64,000 bases of DNA from Pararhodospirillum oryzae (GCF_007992075.1 NZ_BJZO01000007.1:1-64000); one strand, 5' to 3'; positions 44,225 to 54,879 are shown, counted from the stretch's first letter. Numbers and translations are program-made. Notes: generated from the letters alone by a model not told the origin.

Positions 44225-45214
44225 ATGACCGCCGCCGAGCCCTTGCTGAATGCCCCCGACATCACCGTTCCGGTGCGCGACCTGTTCGGCCTTGATACCG
44301 ACATGCACGTCCCCGCCTTTTCGCAGGCCAGCGAGCACGTACCCGATCGCGACAGCGCCTATCGCTTCGATCCCGATACCACGCTCGCGATTCTGGCCGG
44401 GTTCGCGCACAACCGCCGGGTGATGATCCAGGGCTACCACGGCACCGGCAAGTCCACCCACATCGAACAGGTGGCGGCGCGTCTCAACTGGCCTTGCATC
44501 CGCGTCAACCTCGACAGCCACGTCAGCCGCATTGATCTGGTGGGCAAGGATGCCATCGTGCTGCGCGATGGCCAGCAGATCACCGAGTTCCGCGAGGGCA
44601 TCTTGCCCTGGTGCTTGCAGCGCCCCGTCGCCTTGGTGTTCGACGAATACGACGCCGGCCGTCCCGACGTGATGTTCGTCATCCAGCGCGTGCTGGAGGT
44701 CGAAGGGCGCCTGACGCTGCTCGACCAAAGCAAGGTCATCCGCCCGCATCCCTCTTTCCGCCTGTTCGCCACCACCAACACGGTGGGCCTGGGCGACACC
44801 ACCGGCCTGTATCACGGCACCCAGCAGATCAACCAGGGCCAGATGGACCGCTGGAACATCGTGGCCACGCTCAACTACCTCGACCCCGACGTTGAACTGG
44901 GCATCGTTCTGGCCAAGCAGCCCCGCTACGACACGAACGAGGGGCGCAAGGCCCTGGCGGCCATGGTGGCGGTGGCGGACCTGACGCGCAGCGGCTTCAT
45001 CAACGGCGACATTTCCACCGTCATGTCGCCGCGCACCGTGCTGACCTGGGCCGAGAACGCCCTGATCTTCGGCGACGATGCCTATGCCTTCCGGGTGACG
45101 TTCCTCAACAAGTGCGATGAAACGGAACGTCCGATCCTGGCCGAATACTACCAGCGCTGCTTTGGCCGCGACCTGCCCGAAAGCATCGCCGCGTCGCGCG
45201 TGACCTTGAGCTAG
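44225..45214 (+). CDS. cobS: Cobaltochelatase subunit CobS
   Basis: CobS is the AAA+ subunit of the aerobic cobaltochelatase CobNST, which inserts cobalt into hydrogenobyrinic acid diamide in B12 synthesis. The 329-residue product has Walker [10 protein letters not shown] (near 82-90), Walker [16 protein letters not shown], and the sensor region [20 protein letters not shown]. The ATG at 44225 follows a GAGGAA ribosome-binding sequence. cobT follows 11 nt later. Confidence 0.95.
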   Translation: MTAAEPLLNAPDITVPVRDLFGLDTDMHVPAFSQASEHVPDRDSAYRFDPDTTLAILAGFAHNRRVMIQGYHGTGKSTHIEQVAARLNWPCIRVNLDSHVSRIDLVGKDAIVLRDGQQITEFREGILPWCLQRPVALVFDEYDAGRPDVMFVIQRVLEVEGRLTLLDQSKVIRPHPSFRLFATTNTVGLGDTTGLYHGTQQINQGQMDRWNIVATLNYLDPDVELGIVLAKQPRYDTNEGRKALAAMVAVADLTRSGFINGDISTVMSPRTVLTWAENALIFGDDAYAFRVTFLNKCDETERPILAEYYQRCFGRDLPESIAASRVTLS

Positions 45215-45225
45215 AGGGGGCGTTC

Positions 45226-47127
45226 GTGCAAAACCGCCGGCCCCTGGGGGCCACCAACGCGTCCGACACCGCCGTGGAAACCTTGAAGTCGGTCACGGCG
45301 GCCACCTTGCGCGCCATCGCCAAGCACCCCGGGCTCGCGGTCACGTATGCCCCCGGCCCCGGCGCCCTGGCCGGCGGTCAGGTCCGCCTGCCCCTGCCGC
45401 CCCGCATGCCCGAGCCGGGAATGCTGACCCGCCTGCGCGGCACCGCCGACAGCCTGGCCTTGAAGCTGCGCCACCACGACGCCACCCTGGCCGCGCGCCT
45501 GGAGCCCGGCAACGTGGCCGCGCGCGAAATCTACCAGGCCCTGGAACAAGCCCGCTACGAAAGCCTGGGCGCGCGCAAGATGGCGGGCGTGGCCTTGAAC
45601 CTGGGCGGCACCATCGAGCGCCGCCTGGCTGGCGAGGGCTTCGCCTCCGTCACCGACCCCACCCAGGTGCCGGTGAACGACGCCGTGCGCCTGCTGGCGC
45701 TGGCCCGCTTTGGCGCGGTGCCGGCCGGCCCGGTGATGACCCAGGTCCAGGCCCTGGTGCGCACCGCCTTTCCTCCGGCCCTGGCCGGGGCGCTGGACCA
45801 GTTGGCCGGGGCCCTGGACGATCAGGCCCTTTTCGCCCGGGTGACCCGCTCTTTGCTGGCCGAGATGGGGCTGGAGGATTTCACCGACGAAACCGAGGAG
45901 TCGGAAAACGACGACGCCCCCTCGTCGGACGACAGCAACCCCGAGCCCGGCGATCCCGAGAAGGGCCCGCCCCCCGAGGGCGTGACCAGCCGTGGCCCGG
46001 AAAGCGACCCCAGCCTGGAAGCGGGCACCGGCGAGGGCGCCGAGGGCGACGATCAGGCCCAGTGCGCCGAGGATGGCATGATGCCGGGCGCCGACGGCGA
46101 GGATCCGGCCGGAGCCGGCGATCCCTCGCGCCGGCGCAACGAGCCGCCCCCCGAGATCGCGCCGCGCTACAAGGCCTTCACCCGCGCCTTCGACCAGGTG
46201 GTGGAAGCCCTTGATCTGTGCGATCCCGACGAACTCAACCGCCTGCGCGCCCAGTTGGACCGCCAGTTGGTTCCCCTGCAAGGGGTGGTGTCGCGCATCG
46301 CCAACCGCTTGCAACGGCGCTTGATGGCCCAGCAGACCCGGGCGTGGGAGTTCGACCTGGAAGACGGCATCCTCGACGTGGGCCGCCTCGCGCGGGTGGT
46401 CGCCAACCCGTCCCATGCCCTTTCCTACAAGCGCGAGAAGGAAACCGAGTTCCGCGACACCGTCGTGACCTTGCTCATCGACAACTCGGGCTCGATGCGC
46501 GGGCGCCCCATCGCCGTGGCCGCGCTCAGCGCCGACATCCTGGCGCGCACCCTGGAACGCTGCGGGGTGAAGGTCGAGATCCTGGGCTTCACGACCACCG
46601 CCTGGAAGGGCGGGCGTTCGCGCGAGATGTGGAAGGAAAACGGCCAGCCCGCCAACCCGGGCCGGCTCAACGACCTGCGCCATATCATCTACAAGCCGGC
46701 GGATCAGCCCTGGCGCCGGGCGCGCCGTGCCCTGGGCCTGATGCTGAAGGAAGGCATCTTGAAGGAAAACATCGACGGCGAGGCCCTGATGTGGGCGCAT
46801 AGCCGGCTGGCCCTGCGCCCCGAGGCCCGGCGCGTGCTGATGGTCATTTCCGACGGCGCCCCGGTCGATGACAGCACCTTGTCGGCCAACACCGGCCATT
46901 ACCTGGAATCCCATCTGCGCGAGGTCATCGCCCAGATTGAAACCACGTCATCGGTGCAGCTAGTGGCGATCGGGATTGGCCACGACGTGACGCGCTATTA
47001 CCGCCGCGCCGTGACCTTGAACGACCCCGAGGACCTGGGCGGCACCATGATGCGCGAACTCCTGGCCCTGTTCTCGGAAGACGTCGACCCCCGCCGCGAC
47101 CGCCGCGCCGCGCCGCTGGTCATGTAA
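45226..47127 (+). CDS. cobT: Cobaltochelatase subunit CobT
   Basis: CobT works with CobS as the chelatase ATP-driven pair. The 633-residue product has a helical N-terminal domain, a highly acidic central linker (about 220-310, rich in Glu/Asp) and a C-terminal von Willebrand A domain. That domain has the MIDAS motif [13 protein letters not shown] and [15 protein letters not shown]. It starts with GTG at 45226, behind GAGGGGG. The large subunit cobN is not in this window. Confidence 0.95.
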   Translation: MQNRRPLGATNASDTAVETLKSVTAATLRAIAKHPGLAVTYAPGPGALAGGQVRLPLPPRMPEPGMLTRLRGTADSLALKLRHHDATLAARLEPGNVAAREIYQALEQARYESLGARKMAGVALNLGGTIERRLAGEGFASVTDPTQVPVNDAVRLLALARFGAVPAGPVMTQVQALVRTAFPPALAGALDQLAGALDDQALFARVTRSLLAEMGLEDFTDETEESENDDAPSSDDSNPEPGDPEKGPPPEGVTSRGPESDPSLEAGTGEGAEGDDQAQCAEDGMMPGADGEDPAGAGDPSRRRNEPPPEIAPRYKAFTRAFDQVVEALDLCDPDELNRLRAQLDRQLVPLQGVVSRIANRLQRRLMAQQTRAWEFDLEDGILDVGRLARVVANPSHALSYKREKETEFRDTVVTLLIDNSGSMRGRPIAVAALSADILARTLERCGVKVEILGFTTTAWKGGRSREMWKENGQPANPGRLNDLRHIIYKPADQPWRRARRALGLMLKEGILKENIDGEALMWAHSRLALRPEARRVLMVISDGAPVDDSTLSANTGHYLESHLREVIAQIETTSSVQLVAIGIGHDVTRYYRRAVTLNDPEDLGGTMMRELLALFSEDVDPRRDRRAAPLVM

Positions 47128-47156
47128 CCTCGCCGCCGCCCCCCTTTCCTCCCTGG

Positions 47157-47984
47157 TCAATGGGACAGCAAGGTGGGGACGGTGCTTTGGCCGACCAGGG
47201 GGCGGGTCACCCCCTGGCGCAGCCACGCGGGCAGGCTCAGGTGGCCAAACGCCCCCAGCACCAGAAGATCGCAGCCGAAGTCGGTCACCCGCGAGACCAG
47301 GGTATCGGCCACCGAAAGCGCATGGCGGGGCTCGCGCACCAAGGTGGCCTCGATCCCGTGGCGGCGCAGGTGGCGGACCACGCCCCCGGTTGACGGAGCC
47401 AGCTCGGCGGCGATTTCGGACGGAGGCGCGATCGACAGCAGATAGACCGCCTCGGCGTGGCGCATCAGGGGCAGCGCGTCGTTCAGCGCGCGCGCCGCCT
47501 CGCGGGTACCATTCCAGCCCACCAGCACGCGGCGCCCCAGGGTTTCCGCCTGGCCGTGGCAGGGCACCAGCAAAACCGGCCGCCCGCACCACTGAATGAC
47601 CTGGGCGATCAGGTCGGGCGGCACCTCGCCGTGGGCATAAACCTCCTGGCACGCCCCCAGCAAGGCCAGATCGCTGTCGCGCGCGCCTTCCAAGGTGGCG
47701 TTGATCACCTCGGCCGCCCCCCCGGGAGGCGCCACGGCGGCATCGAACGACACCCCGACCGCCCGTGCCTCGGCCGCGAAGCGGTCGATGACATGCGCCC
47801 CCGTCGCCTGGGTGGTGAGCGGCAGGCCCTCGGGCAGCCCGTAGGTGGGAACCACGCCATCGACCTGGGCGAACAGGGCGCTGACATGGGCGTTGAACCG
47901 GCGCGCGAGCCCCAGGGCCAGCGCGACACGACGCGCACGCACCGGCGTGCTGTCCAGGTGCACGAACAGATGGCGCAGTTCCAT
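47157..47984 (-). CDS. Universal stress protein, tandem UspA domains
   Basis: The 275-residue protein has two UspA-like domains: the first opens MELRHLFVHLDSTPVRARRV, and the second RRVLVGWNGTREAARALNDA. The second domain ends with the nucleotide-loop-like LVLGAFGHLSLPAWLRQGVT. It probably binds ATP or AMP and responds to stress. The ATG at 47984 is chosen over a much longer open frame that is antisense to the repeat and livF. It is convergent with cobT. Confidence 0.9.
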   Translation of the reverse strand: MELRHLFVHLDSTPVRARRVALALGLARRFNAHVSALFAQVDGVVPTYGLPEGLPLTTQATGAHVIDRFAAEARAVGVSFDAAVAPPGGAAEVINATLEGARDSDLALLGACQEVYAHGEVPPDLIAQVIQWCGRPVLLVPCHGQAETLGRRVLVGWNGTREAARALNDALPLMRHAEAVYLLSIAPPSEIAAELAPSTGGVVRHLRRHGIEATLVREPRHALSVADTLVSRVTDFGCDLLVLGAFGHLSLPAWLRQGVTRPLVGQSTVPTLLSH

Positions 47985-48072
47985 TCCCCCCTCGCTTTTT
48001 TCTCGCCCGCACGCAAGGGGGAAGGCCGGGGCCAGCAGGGCCCGAACCGCCCCCTTGCACCGGGACAGCCCC

Positions 48073-48178
48073 TTCAGAGTCCGTCCGTTTCCCGTTGAAG
48101 CGGACGGACTCTGGATCCCTTTGTTTGAGTTTGTCCTTGCGGGAAAAGCGGTACCCCCTTTTCCCTGACGAACTCTAG
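48073..48178 (-). repeat. Palindromic repeat element at the livF stop codon
   Basis: On the - strand, GGGAAAAG, a GGGGTACCG loop and CTTTTCCC form the first hairpin, flanked by TTCGTC and GACAAACTC. AGAGTCCGTCCG and CGGACGGACTCT form the second. The copy is close to the ones at 25651-25852. Its CTCTAG end supplies the livF TAG (48175-48177). Confidence 0.88.
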
Positions 48179-48963
48179 ATCGCCAGATACGTCTGGCGCA
48201 GCTCGGCGTTATCCAGAACCTCCTGGGCGGTGCCGTCGAACACCAGTTCTCCCATGTCCATGATGATCGCCCGGTCGGCCAGGTGCAGGGCCGCGATCGC
48301 GTTCTGCTCCACGATGATCGTGGTAATACCCAGCTCCTTGACGCTTTCCAGCGTGCGTTCGATTTCGTGCACGATGACCGGCGCCAACCCTTCATAGGGT
48401 TCGTCGAGCAGCAGCAGCTTGATATCGCGGGCGAGCGCCCGACTGATCGCCAGCATCTGCTGCTCGCCACCCGACAAGGTAACGGCTTCCTGGTTGCGCC
48501 GTTCCCCCAGGCGGGGGAACAACTCGTAGATGCGCTCGATCGACCAGCCGATCGGGGGCGCGATCTGCGACAAGATCAGGTTTTCCTCGACCGTCAGGCC
48601 GGGAATGATCCGCCGGTCCTCGGGCACCAGGGCGACGCCGTTGCGCGCCGCCTGATGGGCCTGCATGCGGTGCAGCGGCTTGTGGTCGAGCCAGATTTCG
48701 CCGTGGCGCAACTGCGGGCTGTCAACCCGGGCCAAGGTGCGCAAGGTCGAGGTCTTGCCGGCGCCGTTGCGGCCCAGGAAAGCCAGGATCTCGCCCTCGC
48801 GCACGTCGAAGCTGACGCCCTGCACGACGTAGCTTTCGCCGTAATAGGCATGCACGTCGCGGCAATAGAAGAACGCCGGCGCGGTGCCCAGGGCCTGGAT
48901 GGGCTTCTTGCCCGGCGCCTTGGCCCCATCGAAGGCCGGCAGCAAGGTGGGGGTGTCGGTCAT
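48175..48963 (-). CDS. livF: HAAT ABC transporter ATP-binding protein LivF
   Basis: The 262-residue ATPase is the LivF-type subunit of a branched-chain-amino-acid-type transporter. Walker A GRNGAGKTST, signature LSGGEQQML and Walker B LLLLDEPYEGLAP are present. It has about 30 extra residues at the N-terminus (MTDTPTLLPAFDGAKAPGKK). The ATG overlaps the livG stop by 4 nt. The substrate could be an amino acid, amide or urea-like compound. Confidence 0.93.
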   Translation of the reverse strand: MTDTPTLLPAFDGAKAPGKKPIQALGTAPAFFYCRDVHAYYGESYVVQGVSFDVREGEILAFLGRNGAGKTSTLRTLARVDSPQLRHGEIWLDHKPLHRMQAHQAARNGVALVPEDRRIIPGLTVEENLILSQIAPPIGWSIERIYELFPRLGERRNQEAVTLSGGEQQMLAISRALARDIKLLLLDEPYEGLAPVIVHEIERTLESVKELGITTIIVEQNAIAALHLADRAIIMDMGELVFDGTAQEVLDNAELRQTYLAI

Positions 48964-49721
48964 AGATGCGCGCCTCCCAGATAGGCTTCCTGGACCTTGG
49001 GGTTGCCCCGGACTTCGTCGGGCGTGCCTTCGCAGATGATGGTGCCCTGGGCCAGGACCGTGATGCGATCGGCAAGCGAAAACACCACGTGCATGTCGTG
49101 TTCGATGATGACCTTGGTCAGGCCGGTCTTCTTGACCTCCTGCAACAGGTCGATGGTGCGGTTGGTGTCGTGGCGCGCCATGCCCGCCGTGGGCTCGTCG
49201 AGCAACAAAAGGCGCGGGCGCTGCACCAGGCCCATCGCCATTTCCAGGCGCCGCTTGTCGCCGCGCGACAGGTGGGCGGCCTCGCGGTCCTTCTGCTCGG
49301 CCAGGCCCAGGTCCTCCAGCATGGCCAGCGCCTGGTCGCGCACGTCGGTGTCCTTGAACAGGCTGGCGAAGGCGTTGAAGCGGAACGAGCCCTCCTTCTT
49401 GGCCAGCGCCGGGATCATCACGTTTTGCAGCAAGGTCAGGTCGGGGAAAATCTCGGGGGTCTGGAACACCCGCACCACCCCCACCTGATTGATCTCGAAC
49501 GGCTTCAGGCCGGTGAGCGAGCGCCCGCCGAACATCACCGAGCCGCTGTCGGGCACCAGGCGGCCGATCACCGTGTTGAGCAAGGTGGACTTGCCCGCCC
49601 CGTTGGGGCCGATGATGGCGTGGGTGGTGCCCTGCTCGATGGCCAGGTTGATGTTGGTCAGGGCCTTGAGGCCGCCGAAACTTTTGTGCACGTCCTTGAC
49701 GTGAAGCAGGATATCGCCCAT
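48960..49721 (-). CDS. livG: HAAT ABC transporter ATP-binding protein LivG
   Basis: The 253-residue ATPase is LivG-type, with Walker A GPNGAGKST, a signature reading LSRGDKRRLEMAM (a non-canonical C-loop with SRGD in place of SGGE) and Walker B LLLLDEPTAGM. Long loops such as GLKPFEINQVGVVRVFQTPE are typical of LivG. It lies in the operon after livM. The CDS ends in an ATGA overlap with livF. Confidence 0.93.
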   Translation of the reverse strand: MGDILLHVKDVHKSFGGLKALTNINLAIEQGTTHAIIGPNGAGKSTLLNTVIGRLVPDSGSVMFGGRSLTGLKPFEINQVGVVRVFQTPEIFPDLTLLQNVMIPALAKKEGSFRFNAFASLFKDTDVRDQALAMLEDLGLAEQKDREAAHLSRGDKRRLEMAMGLVQRPRLLLLDEPTAGMARHDTNRTIDLLQEVKKTGLTKVIIEHDMHVVFSLADRITVLAQGTIICEGTPDEVRGNPKVQEAYLGGAHL

Positions 49722-49725
49722 GGCC

Positions 49726-50886
49726 CTAGCCCTCCACCGACGAAGGCGGCACGACGGCCGCGCCTTCCGGGTCGCTGTTCCGGTCCCGGCGCGCCTTCAC
49801 CAGACGGGTCAGACGACGGATGCCTTCCATCAGGCCTCCGGGCAGGAAGATGACCACCAGCATGAACAGCACCCCCAAGGTCAGGTGCCAGCCATGGCCC
49901 ACGAACGGGCTGATCAGGAAAACCAGGGTGTTTTCCAGGAAATCGGGCAGGAACGAAAAGGCGTCGTGCAGGGTCTGGGCGTTGAAGCTGCTGAAGATGT
50001 TTTCAAAGTACTTGATCAACCCGGCGCCCAGCAGCGGCCCGACCAGGGTGCCGGCCCCGCCCAGGATGGTCATCAGCACCACCTCGCCCGAGGCGGTCCA
50101 CTGCATGCGCTCGGCCCCGGCCAGCGGATCGGTGACCACCAGCAAGGCCCCCGCGAGCCCCGCGTACATGCCCGACAGGATGAAAGCAACCCAAAGGTGC
50201 GGCTTGGGATTGAACCCCGTGTACAACAGCCGCGTCTGATTGGATTTGATCGCGCGCAGCTTCAGGCCGAAGGGCGAATTGAAAATGCGCAGCGCGACGA
50301 AGAAGGCGCCGATCAAGGCCACGGCGCAGAAGTAGAAGCCGGGATAGCCGGTCATCTCCAGGCCAAACAGCGAGGTGGACGGCAAGCCGGCCTCGGGCAC
50401 CACGCCCGCCAGCTGGTCGAACACGCGCGCGTCGGTCTGGGTCAGCTTGAGGCCGGTTTCGCCGTTGGTGATCGGGGTCAGCACCGAATAGGCCATGTTG
50501 TAGGACATCTGGGCCAGCGCCAGGGTCAGGATCGAAAAGTAGATGCCCGAGCGGCGCAGGCACACGTAGCCGATCAGGGCGGCGAACAGCCCCGAGATCA
50601 GCACGCCCCCCAGCACGGCGGGCAGCACGTTGGCGCTGAGCGCCTTGAAAGACCACATGGCGGCATACGATCCCACGCCCAGGAACGCGGCGTGGCCAAA
50701 CGACAAGTAGCCGGTCAGACCGAACAGGATGTTGAACCCAATGGCGAAAATGCCGTAGATGGCGAACTTTTGCAGCAAGTCGGGGTAGGAAGCCCCAAAC
50801 GGCGCCATCCAAAGGGGCATGGTGAGGATCACGACGGCGAACACCGCCATGACCAGGGCCTCGCGGCGCGGGGAATCAAGGGTCAT
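49726..50886 (-). CDS. livM: HAAT ABC transporter permease LivM
   Basis: The 386-residue permease has about ten membrane segments and the LivM pattern: [20 protein letters not shown] and [13 protein letters not shown]. The family loop [20 protein letters not shown] is present. [20 protein letters not shown] is the usual end region. It starts 2 nt after the livH stop, and livG follows after 4 nt. Confidence 0.94.
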   Translation of the reverse strand: MTLDSPRREALVMAVFAVVILTMPLWMAPFGASYPDLLQKFAIYGIFAIGFNILFGLTGYLSFGHAAFLGVGSYAAMWSFKALSANVLPAVLGGVLISGLFAALIGYVCLRRSGIYFSILTLALAQMSYNMAYSVLTPITNGETGLKLTQTDARVFDQLAGVVPEAGLPSTSLFGLEMTGYPGFYFCAVALIGAFFVALRIFNSPFGLKLRAIKSNQTRLLYTGFNPKPHLWVAFILSGMYAGLAGALLVVTDPLAGAERMQWTASGEVVLMTILGGAGTLVGPLLGAGLIKYFENIFSSFNAQTLHDAFSFLPDFLENTLVFLISPFVGHGWHLTLGVLFMLVVIFLPGGLMEGIRRLTRLVKARRDRNSDPEGAAVVPPSSVEG

Positions 50887-50888
50887 GG

Positions 50889-51905
50889 TCAGGTCTCCAT
50901 CACGCCCTTGCGGCCCATCAGGCCACGGGGACGGGCCAGCAGGATGCCCACGGCGATCAAGTAAATGATGATCTGGTCAATGCCGGGCAGGATTTCCTTG
51001 ATAAAGGTCATCGAGGCGAACGACTGCACGATGCCCAGCAGGAAGCCGGCAGCCACCGCGCCCCCCAGCGAGCCCATGCCGCCCACGACCACGACCACGA
51101 ACGACAAAACCAGGAAGTCCATGCCCATGTGATAGTCGGGCGGCAGGACGGGGGTGTACATGACCCCGGCCAGCCCGGCGACCACGGCGGCGAGACCAAA
51201 AACCAGGGTGAAGCGGTTTTCGATGTCGATGCCCAAGAGGCCCACGGTTTCGCGATCGGCCATGCCGGCGCGCACGGTCATGCCGTAGGTGGTGCGCTGC
51301 AAGAAGGCGAACACGGCACCCACCACCGACAGCGAGAAGGCCAGGTAGATCAAGCGCCACCACGGATAGCTGACCCCGGGGCCCAGGCCCAGCCACTCCC
51401 CGATCTCGGCCGAGCCGGAGAAAATCGGGGGCACGACCTGGGGAATGGGGTTGGCGCCAAACATCGCCTTGATGATTTCCTGCAACACGATGGCGAGGCC
51501 AAAGGTGACCAGGATCTGTTCGGCGTGTGGTCGTTTATAAAAGTGGCGGATCAGGCCTCGTTCCATGACCAGGCCGATCAGCATCATGACGGGAATGGCC
51601 AGCAGGATGGAAAGCGGCACCACCCATTGCAACACGGCCTTGCCGGCGTCGCCAAACCACAAAACAAGGTAGGGGACCTCCTTGTACGCTTCGAAGAAGG
51701 TCACGCTTTCGTCGCGCACCCGCACGGAGGTGCCCAGGATTTTTTGCAGTGTTACCGTACAAAAGGCGCCCAGCATGAACAGGGCACCGTGGGCGAAATT
51801 GACAACGCCCAGGGTTCCGAAAACAAGGGTGAGACCAAGGGCGATGAGCGCATACGCGCCCCCCTTGTCAAGTCCGTTCAGGACTTGAAGCAATAGTGCG
51901 TCCAT
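50889..51905 (-). CDS. livH: HAAT ABC transporter permease LivH
   Basis: The 338-residue permease has about eight membrane segments with LivH features: [33 protein letters not shown], and [36 protein letters not shown] is typical of the C-terminal half. A hydrophilic insertion near 55-80 ([20 protein letters not shown]) is longer than usual. It follows livK by 87 nt. Confidence 0.94.
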   Translation of the reverse strand: MDALLLQVLNGLDKGGAYALIALGLTLVFGTLGVVNFAHGALFMLGAFCTVTLQKILGTSVRVRDESVTFFEAYKEVPYLVLWFGDAGKAVLQWVVPLSILLAIPVMMLIGLVMERGLIRHFYKRPHAEQILVTFGLAIVLQEIIKAMFGANPIPQVVPPIFSGSAEIGEWLGLGPGVSYPWWRLIYLAFSLSVVGAVFAFLQRTTYGMTVRAGMADRETVGLLGIDIENRFTLVFGLAAVVAGLAGVMYTPVLPPDYHMGMDFLVLSFVVVVVGGMGSLGGAVAAGFLLGIVQSFASMTFIKEILPGIDQIIIYLIAVGILLARPRGLMGRKGVMET

Positions 51906-51992
51906 GGCATCGGGCTTTCGCGCGGGGCAAGGAGACGACGGGGCCGGTCTCCGCCTGGGCGGCGACCGGCCCCGCGGGCGAGGGTCAGGTGA

Positions 51993-53366
51993 TCAGACCT
52001 CGTAGGGGCCCAGTTCTCCCCCGAACATGTTCGGGTCGTAGGTCACCACGTCGGCCGGCACTTCCTTGACCACTTCCAGCAGGTCAAACTGGCTGGTGGG
52101 ATTCATCTTGCCACGCACCACCAGCACGCGCTTGAAGCACTGGTGATCGGCGCCGCGGTACAAGGTGGGGCCGTCGCCGGTGCCGTCGAACTGGAAGTCC
52201 TCCAGGGCCTTGATCACCGCCGGCGGATGGAAGGTACCGGCGCGCTCGCAGGCATCGGCATACAGCAGCGTTTGCACGTAGCAGGTCTGGGCCGCCTGCG
52301 ACGGCGGGAAGCCGTAGGCCTGGCCGAACGACTTGACGAAGGTCAAGGACGCCTCGTCTTGAAGCGACCAGTTCCAGTTCTTGGTGCCCAGAATGCCCTT
52401 GATGTTCTCGCCCGCGCCCTGGGCCATCAGGCGGGAGTACAGCGGCACGACGATTTCAAACTTCTTGCCGTTGACCATCTTGTCGCGCAGCCCGAACTGC
52501 ACGGCCTGGGTCAGCGAGTTGACCATGTCCTTGCCGTAGTGGTTCAAGATCAGCACGTCGGCGCCCGAGTTGAGAACGGGCGTGATGTACTGCGAGAAGT
52601 CGCCGGCACCGAGCGGCGTGCGCACCGTGGCCACGGTTTCCCAGCCCATCGCCTCGGTGGCGTTCTTGAGGGATTCTTCCTGGGTCCAGCCCCAGGTGTA
52701 ATCCGCCGTCAGGTGATAGGCGCGGCGATCGGCGCCCAGTTCTTCCTTCAGCACCGGCGCCAGGGCCACGCCCGACATGTAGGCGTTGAAGAAGTGGCGG
52801 AAGCCGTAGCGGCGGCGGTCCTTGCCGGTGGTGTCGTTGGAGTGGGTGAGGCCGTTCATGAAGACCACGCCCATTTCCTGGGCCAGCGCCTGCTGGGCCA
52901 CCGCGACCGCCGACGACGAGCCGCCGGAGAACATGATCACCCCGTCCTTTTCGATCATGCGCTTGGCCGAGGCCCGGGCCGCGTCCGCCTTGGTCTGGGT
53001 GTCGCCGGTCACGAACTGGACCTTCTTGCCCAGCACCCCGTTGCCGCGCAGGGCCAGGGGCTTCATGGTCTTGAGAAGACCGCCGTCGCCTTCGCCATTG
53101 ATGTGCTTGACCGCCAGCTCGAAGGCGCGCAGCTCGTCGGCGCCCTCGTCGGCGTAGGCGCCGGTCTGGGGCACGTTGAACCCGAAGGTCACCGTGGCTC
53201 CGCTGCCCGGATCGTTGCGAAAGCCCGATTGCGCCCAGGCGGGCCGGGTCAGGATGGTGGGCATGCCCAGGGCAGCCCCCACGGCCAGCGAGCCCTTGAG
53301 CACGCCGCGCCGGGAAACGGAGGGCAGGGAACCAGGCACACTGATGGTGTCACGCGTCTCCGACAT
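51993..53366 (-). CDS. HAAT substrate-binding protein with Tat-type signal
   Basis: The 457-residue periplasmic-binding protein starts with a Tat-like signal, SRRGVLKGSLAVGAALGMPT (about 18-37). A Peripla_BP_6 (LivK-like) fold follows with GFNVPQTGAYADEGADELRA and HSNDTTGKDRRRYGFRHFF. It would deliver the substrate to the LivHMGF membrane complex. The substrate is not identified; similarity to short-chain amide or urea carriers is possible. It is the first gene of the operon, and a promoter candidate lies about 120 bp upstream. Confidence 0.9.
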   Translation of the reverse strand: MSETRDTISVPGSLPSVSRRGVLKGSLAVGAALGMPTILTRPAWAQSGFRNDPGSGATVTFGFNVPQTGAYADEGADELRAFELAVKHINGEGDGGLLKTMKPLALRGNGVLGKKVQFVTGDTQTKADAARASAKRMIEKDGVIMFSGGSSSAVAVAQQALAQEMGVVFMNGLTHSNDTTGKDRRRYGFRHFFNAYMSGVALAPVLKEELGADRRAYHLTADYTWGWTQEESLKNATEAMGWETVATVRTPLGAGDFSQYITPVLNSGADVLILNHYGKDMVNSLTQAVQFGLRDKMVNGKKFEIVVPLYSRLMAQGAGENIKGILGTKNWNWSLQDEASLTFVKSFGQAYGFPPSQAAQTCYVQTLLYADACERAGTFHPPAVIKALEDFQFDGTGDGPTLYRGADHQCFKRVLVVRGKMNPTSQFDLLEVVKEVPADVVTYDPNMFGGELGPYEV

Positions 53367-53482
53367 ACGTCGGTCCTCCCTTGTTTCTTGAAGATGAATA
53401 CCCCCGGGCCGACGCTCCCCTTTGCGGGTGATCCGTCGGTACCGTAAAACCTCTCTCCGGGTCTTCGCCCGTTATGGGGAGC

Positions 53483-53511
53483 AGTATGGGTGCCTGGGCC
53501 GATCGAATCAA
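53483..53511 (-). promoter_or_regulatory. Putative promoter of the liv operon
   Basis: On the - strand, TTGATT (53506-53511, 4 of 6) and CATACT (53483-53488, 4 of 6) are separated by 17 nt. The predicted start near 53476 gives a leader of about 110 nt before the substrate-binding protein. Confidence 0.4.
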
Positions 53512-54108
53512 CACCCTATTTTGGCACCTGATTGCGTAATTTAAGGACCGGGCGGTTCAGGGAAAGGAAGCGGGGGGTGGATCGGGCAAGGCCCGTTGGG
53601 GGCGGCGCCCCCAAACCCCCGCCTGGGGACGCGGCGCGCCCCCAGACCCCGGCGGGCAAGAAGACGTGTGTTCGCGAGGCAATAGATGATAAAGGTTGTT
53701 TTTGGGAGCGGGAACCCCGTGGAAAAGGATCACGCCTTTGAATCAAAAAGGGAAAATTGGCATTACACCCGATCCGGACCCCGTTCGCACCCGGCCCGGA
53801 CCGCCCGCCGCCCCCACCCCGTGGAAACGCCTCCCTTTTTCCCTGGCTTGACAAGAGGTTGAAAGGGGGTGAGGCTGAAGCCCCTCCGCGACTGGAAGCG
53901 GATTGAGGCTTCCTCCGGGATTTCCCGGAGGACTCCGCTTGTCCCCCGGTTCCTCTTCAAAACCGATGCAAAACCGATGCAAACGCGGCAAAGGCTGGTC
54001 CCCGGCCCGCTGTCCCGCGATCACGGCGGCGACTCTCGGGCTGCGCGCGATCGCCCGAACGGGTAGCGTGGTGAGTCCCTTTTCCTTTGATGCGGCAAGG
54101 ACCCTGCC
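53512..54108. other. Intergenic region with several repeats
   Basis: No gene is supported in these about 600 bases. Seen are the GC-rich hairpin repeat (53598-53660, similar to 7717-7775) and a nested hairpin with CCTCCGGGA/TCCCGGAGG (53912-53931), flanked by AAGCGGA/TCCGCTT. An 11-bp direct repeat AAAACCGATGC occurs at 53959-53969 and 53970-53980. These lie upstream of the RNase T2 gene on the + strand. Confidence 0.55.
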
Positions 54109-54834
54109 ATGCGCTCCTTTTTCGCGCCCTTTGCTGTCGTGCTCGCCCTGGTGGCGGGCGCCTCTTTCGCCCGCGCCGACGACTTCGTGCTGGCGCTCAG
54201 TTGGACTCCGGGCTTTTGCGCCACGCTGGCGACTCCAGACGCCAAGCCCGAGTGCGCCCCCTCCGACGCCTCAACCAATGCCTTGCTGTCGTTGCATGGC
54301 CTGTGGCCGCAGCCTCGGGGGCGGGCCTATTGCGCGGTATCTGATGACCTGATTGCCCGCGATCGCTCGCCGGGCTGGGACGATCTGCCGCCGGTGCCGT
54401 TGCAAGACCCGGCCCTGGAGCAGGCGCTGGCCGAGGTCATGCCCGGGGTGGCCTCGCACCTGGATCGGCACGAATGGATCAAGCATGGCACCTGCACCGG
54501 CTGGGATGCCGACACCTACATGCGCACGGCCATCGCGCTGACCCAAACCGCGCGGGCCACGCAAACGCAACGCCTGATCAGCAAGGCCCAGGGCGACACC
54601 GTGACCAGCGCCGCCTTGTGCCGGGCGCTTGAAGCCGATTTCGGGCCGGGTATCCTGAAGGCCGCCAGCTTGAAGGTGGATCGCGTCGGCCGGGGCGCCC
54701 AGCGCCGCGCCGTTCTGGTGGATTTGCGGATTTACCTGCGCGACAGCGGCTCCGGCCTGGCCCTGGACAGCGCCCACCTGGCCGAAGGCGCCGCCAGCTT
54801 GCGCTGCACCCCCGAACCCCTCGCCGTCCCCTGA
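54109..54834 (+). CDS. Ribonuclease T2 family protein
   Basis: The 241-residue secreted RNase has a Sec signal peptide (about 1-23, cleavage after ARA). Both catalytic boxes are present: CAS I LHGLWPQ (near 64-70) and CAS II HEWIKHGTC (near 124-132), each with its active His. It would cleave RNA non-specifically in the periplasm or medium. Several Cys residues may form disulfides. The ATG at 54109 gives a normal signal peptide. Confidence 0.93.
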   Translation: MRSFFAPFAVVLALVAGASFARADDFVLALSWTPGFCATLATPDAKPECAPSDASTNALLSLHGLWPQPRGRAYCAVSDDLIARDRSPGWDDLPPVPLQDPALEQALAEVMPGVASHLDRHEWIKHGTCTGWDADTYMRTAIALTQTARATQTQRLISKAQGDTVTSAALCRALEADFGPGILKAASLKVDRVGRGAQRRAVLVDLRIYLRDSGSGLALDSAHLAEGAASLRCTPEPLAVP

Positions 54835-54879
54835 ACGGATCGGAGGGGCGCGGGGAGGCGAGCCTCCCCGCCCTTTCCC

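Noticed and set aside
53522-53536. Sigma-54-like TGGCAC...TTGC sequence
   Set aside because: The GG and GC elements are separated by nine bases where ten are needed, and no + strand gene starts nearby.
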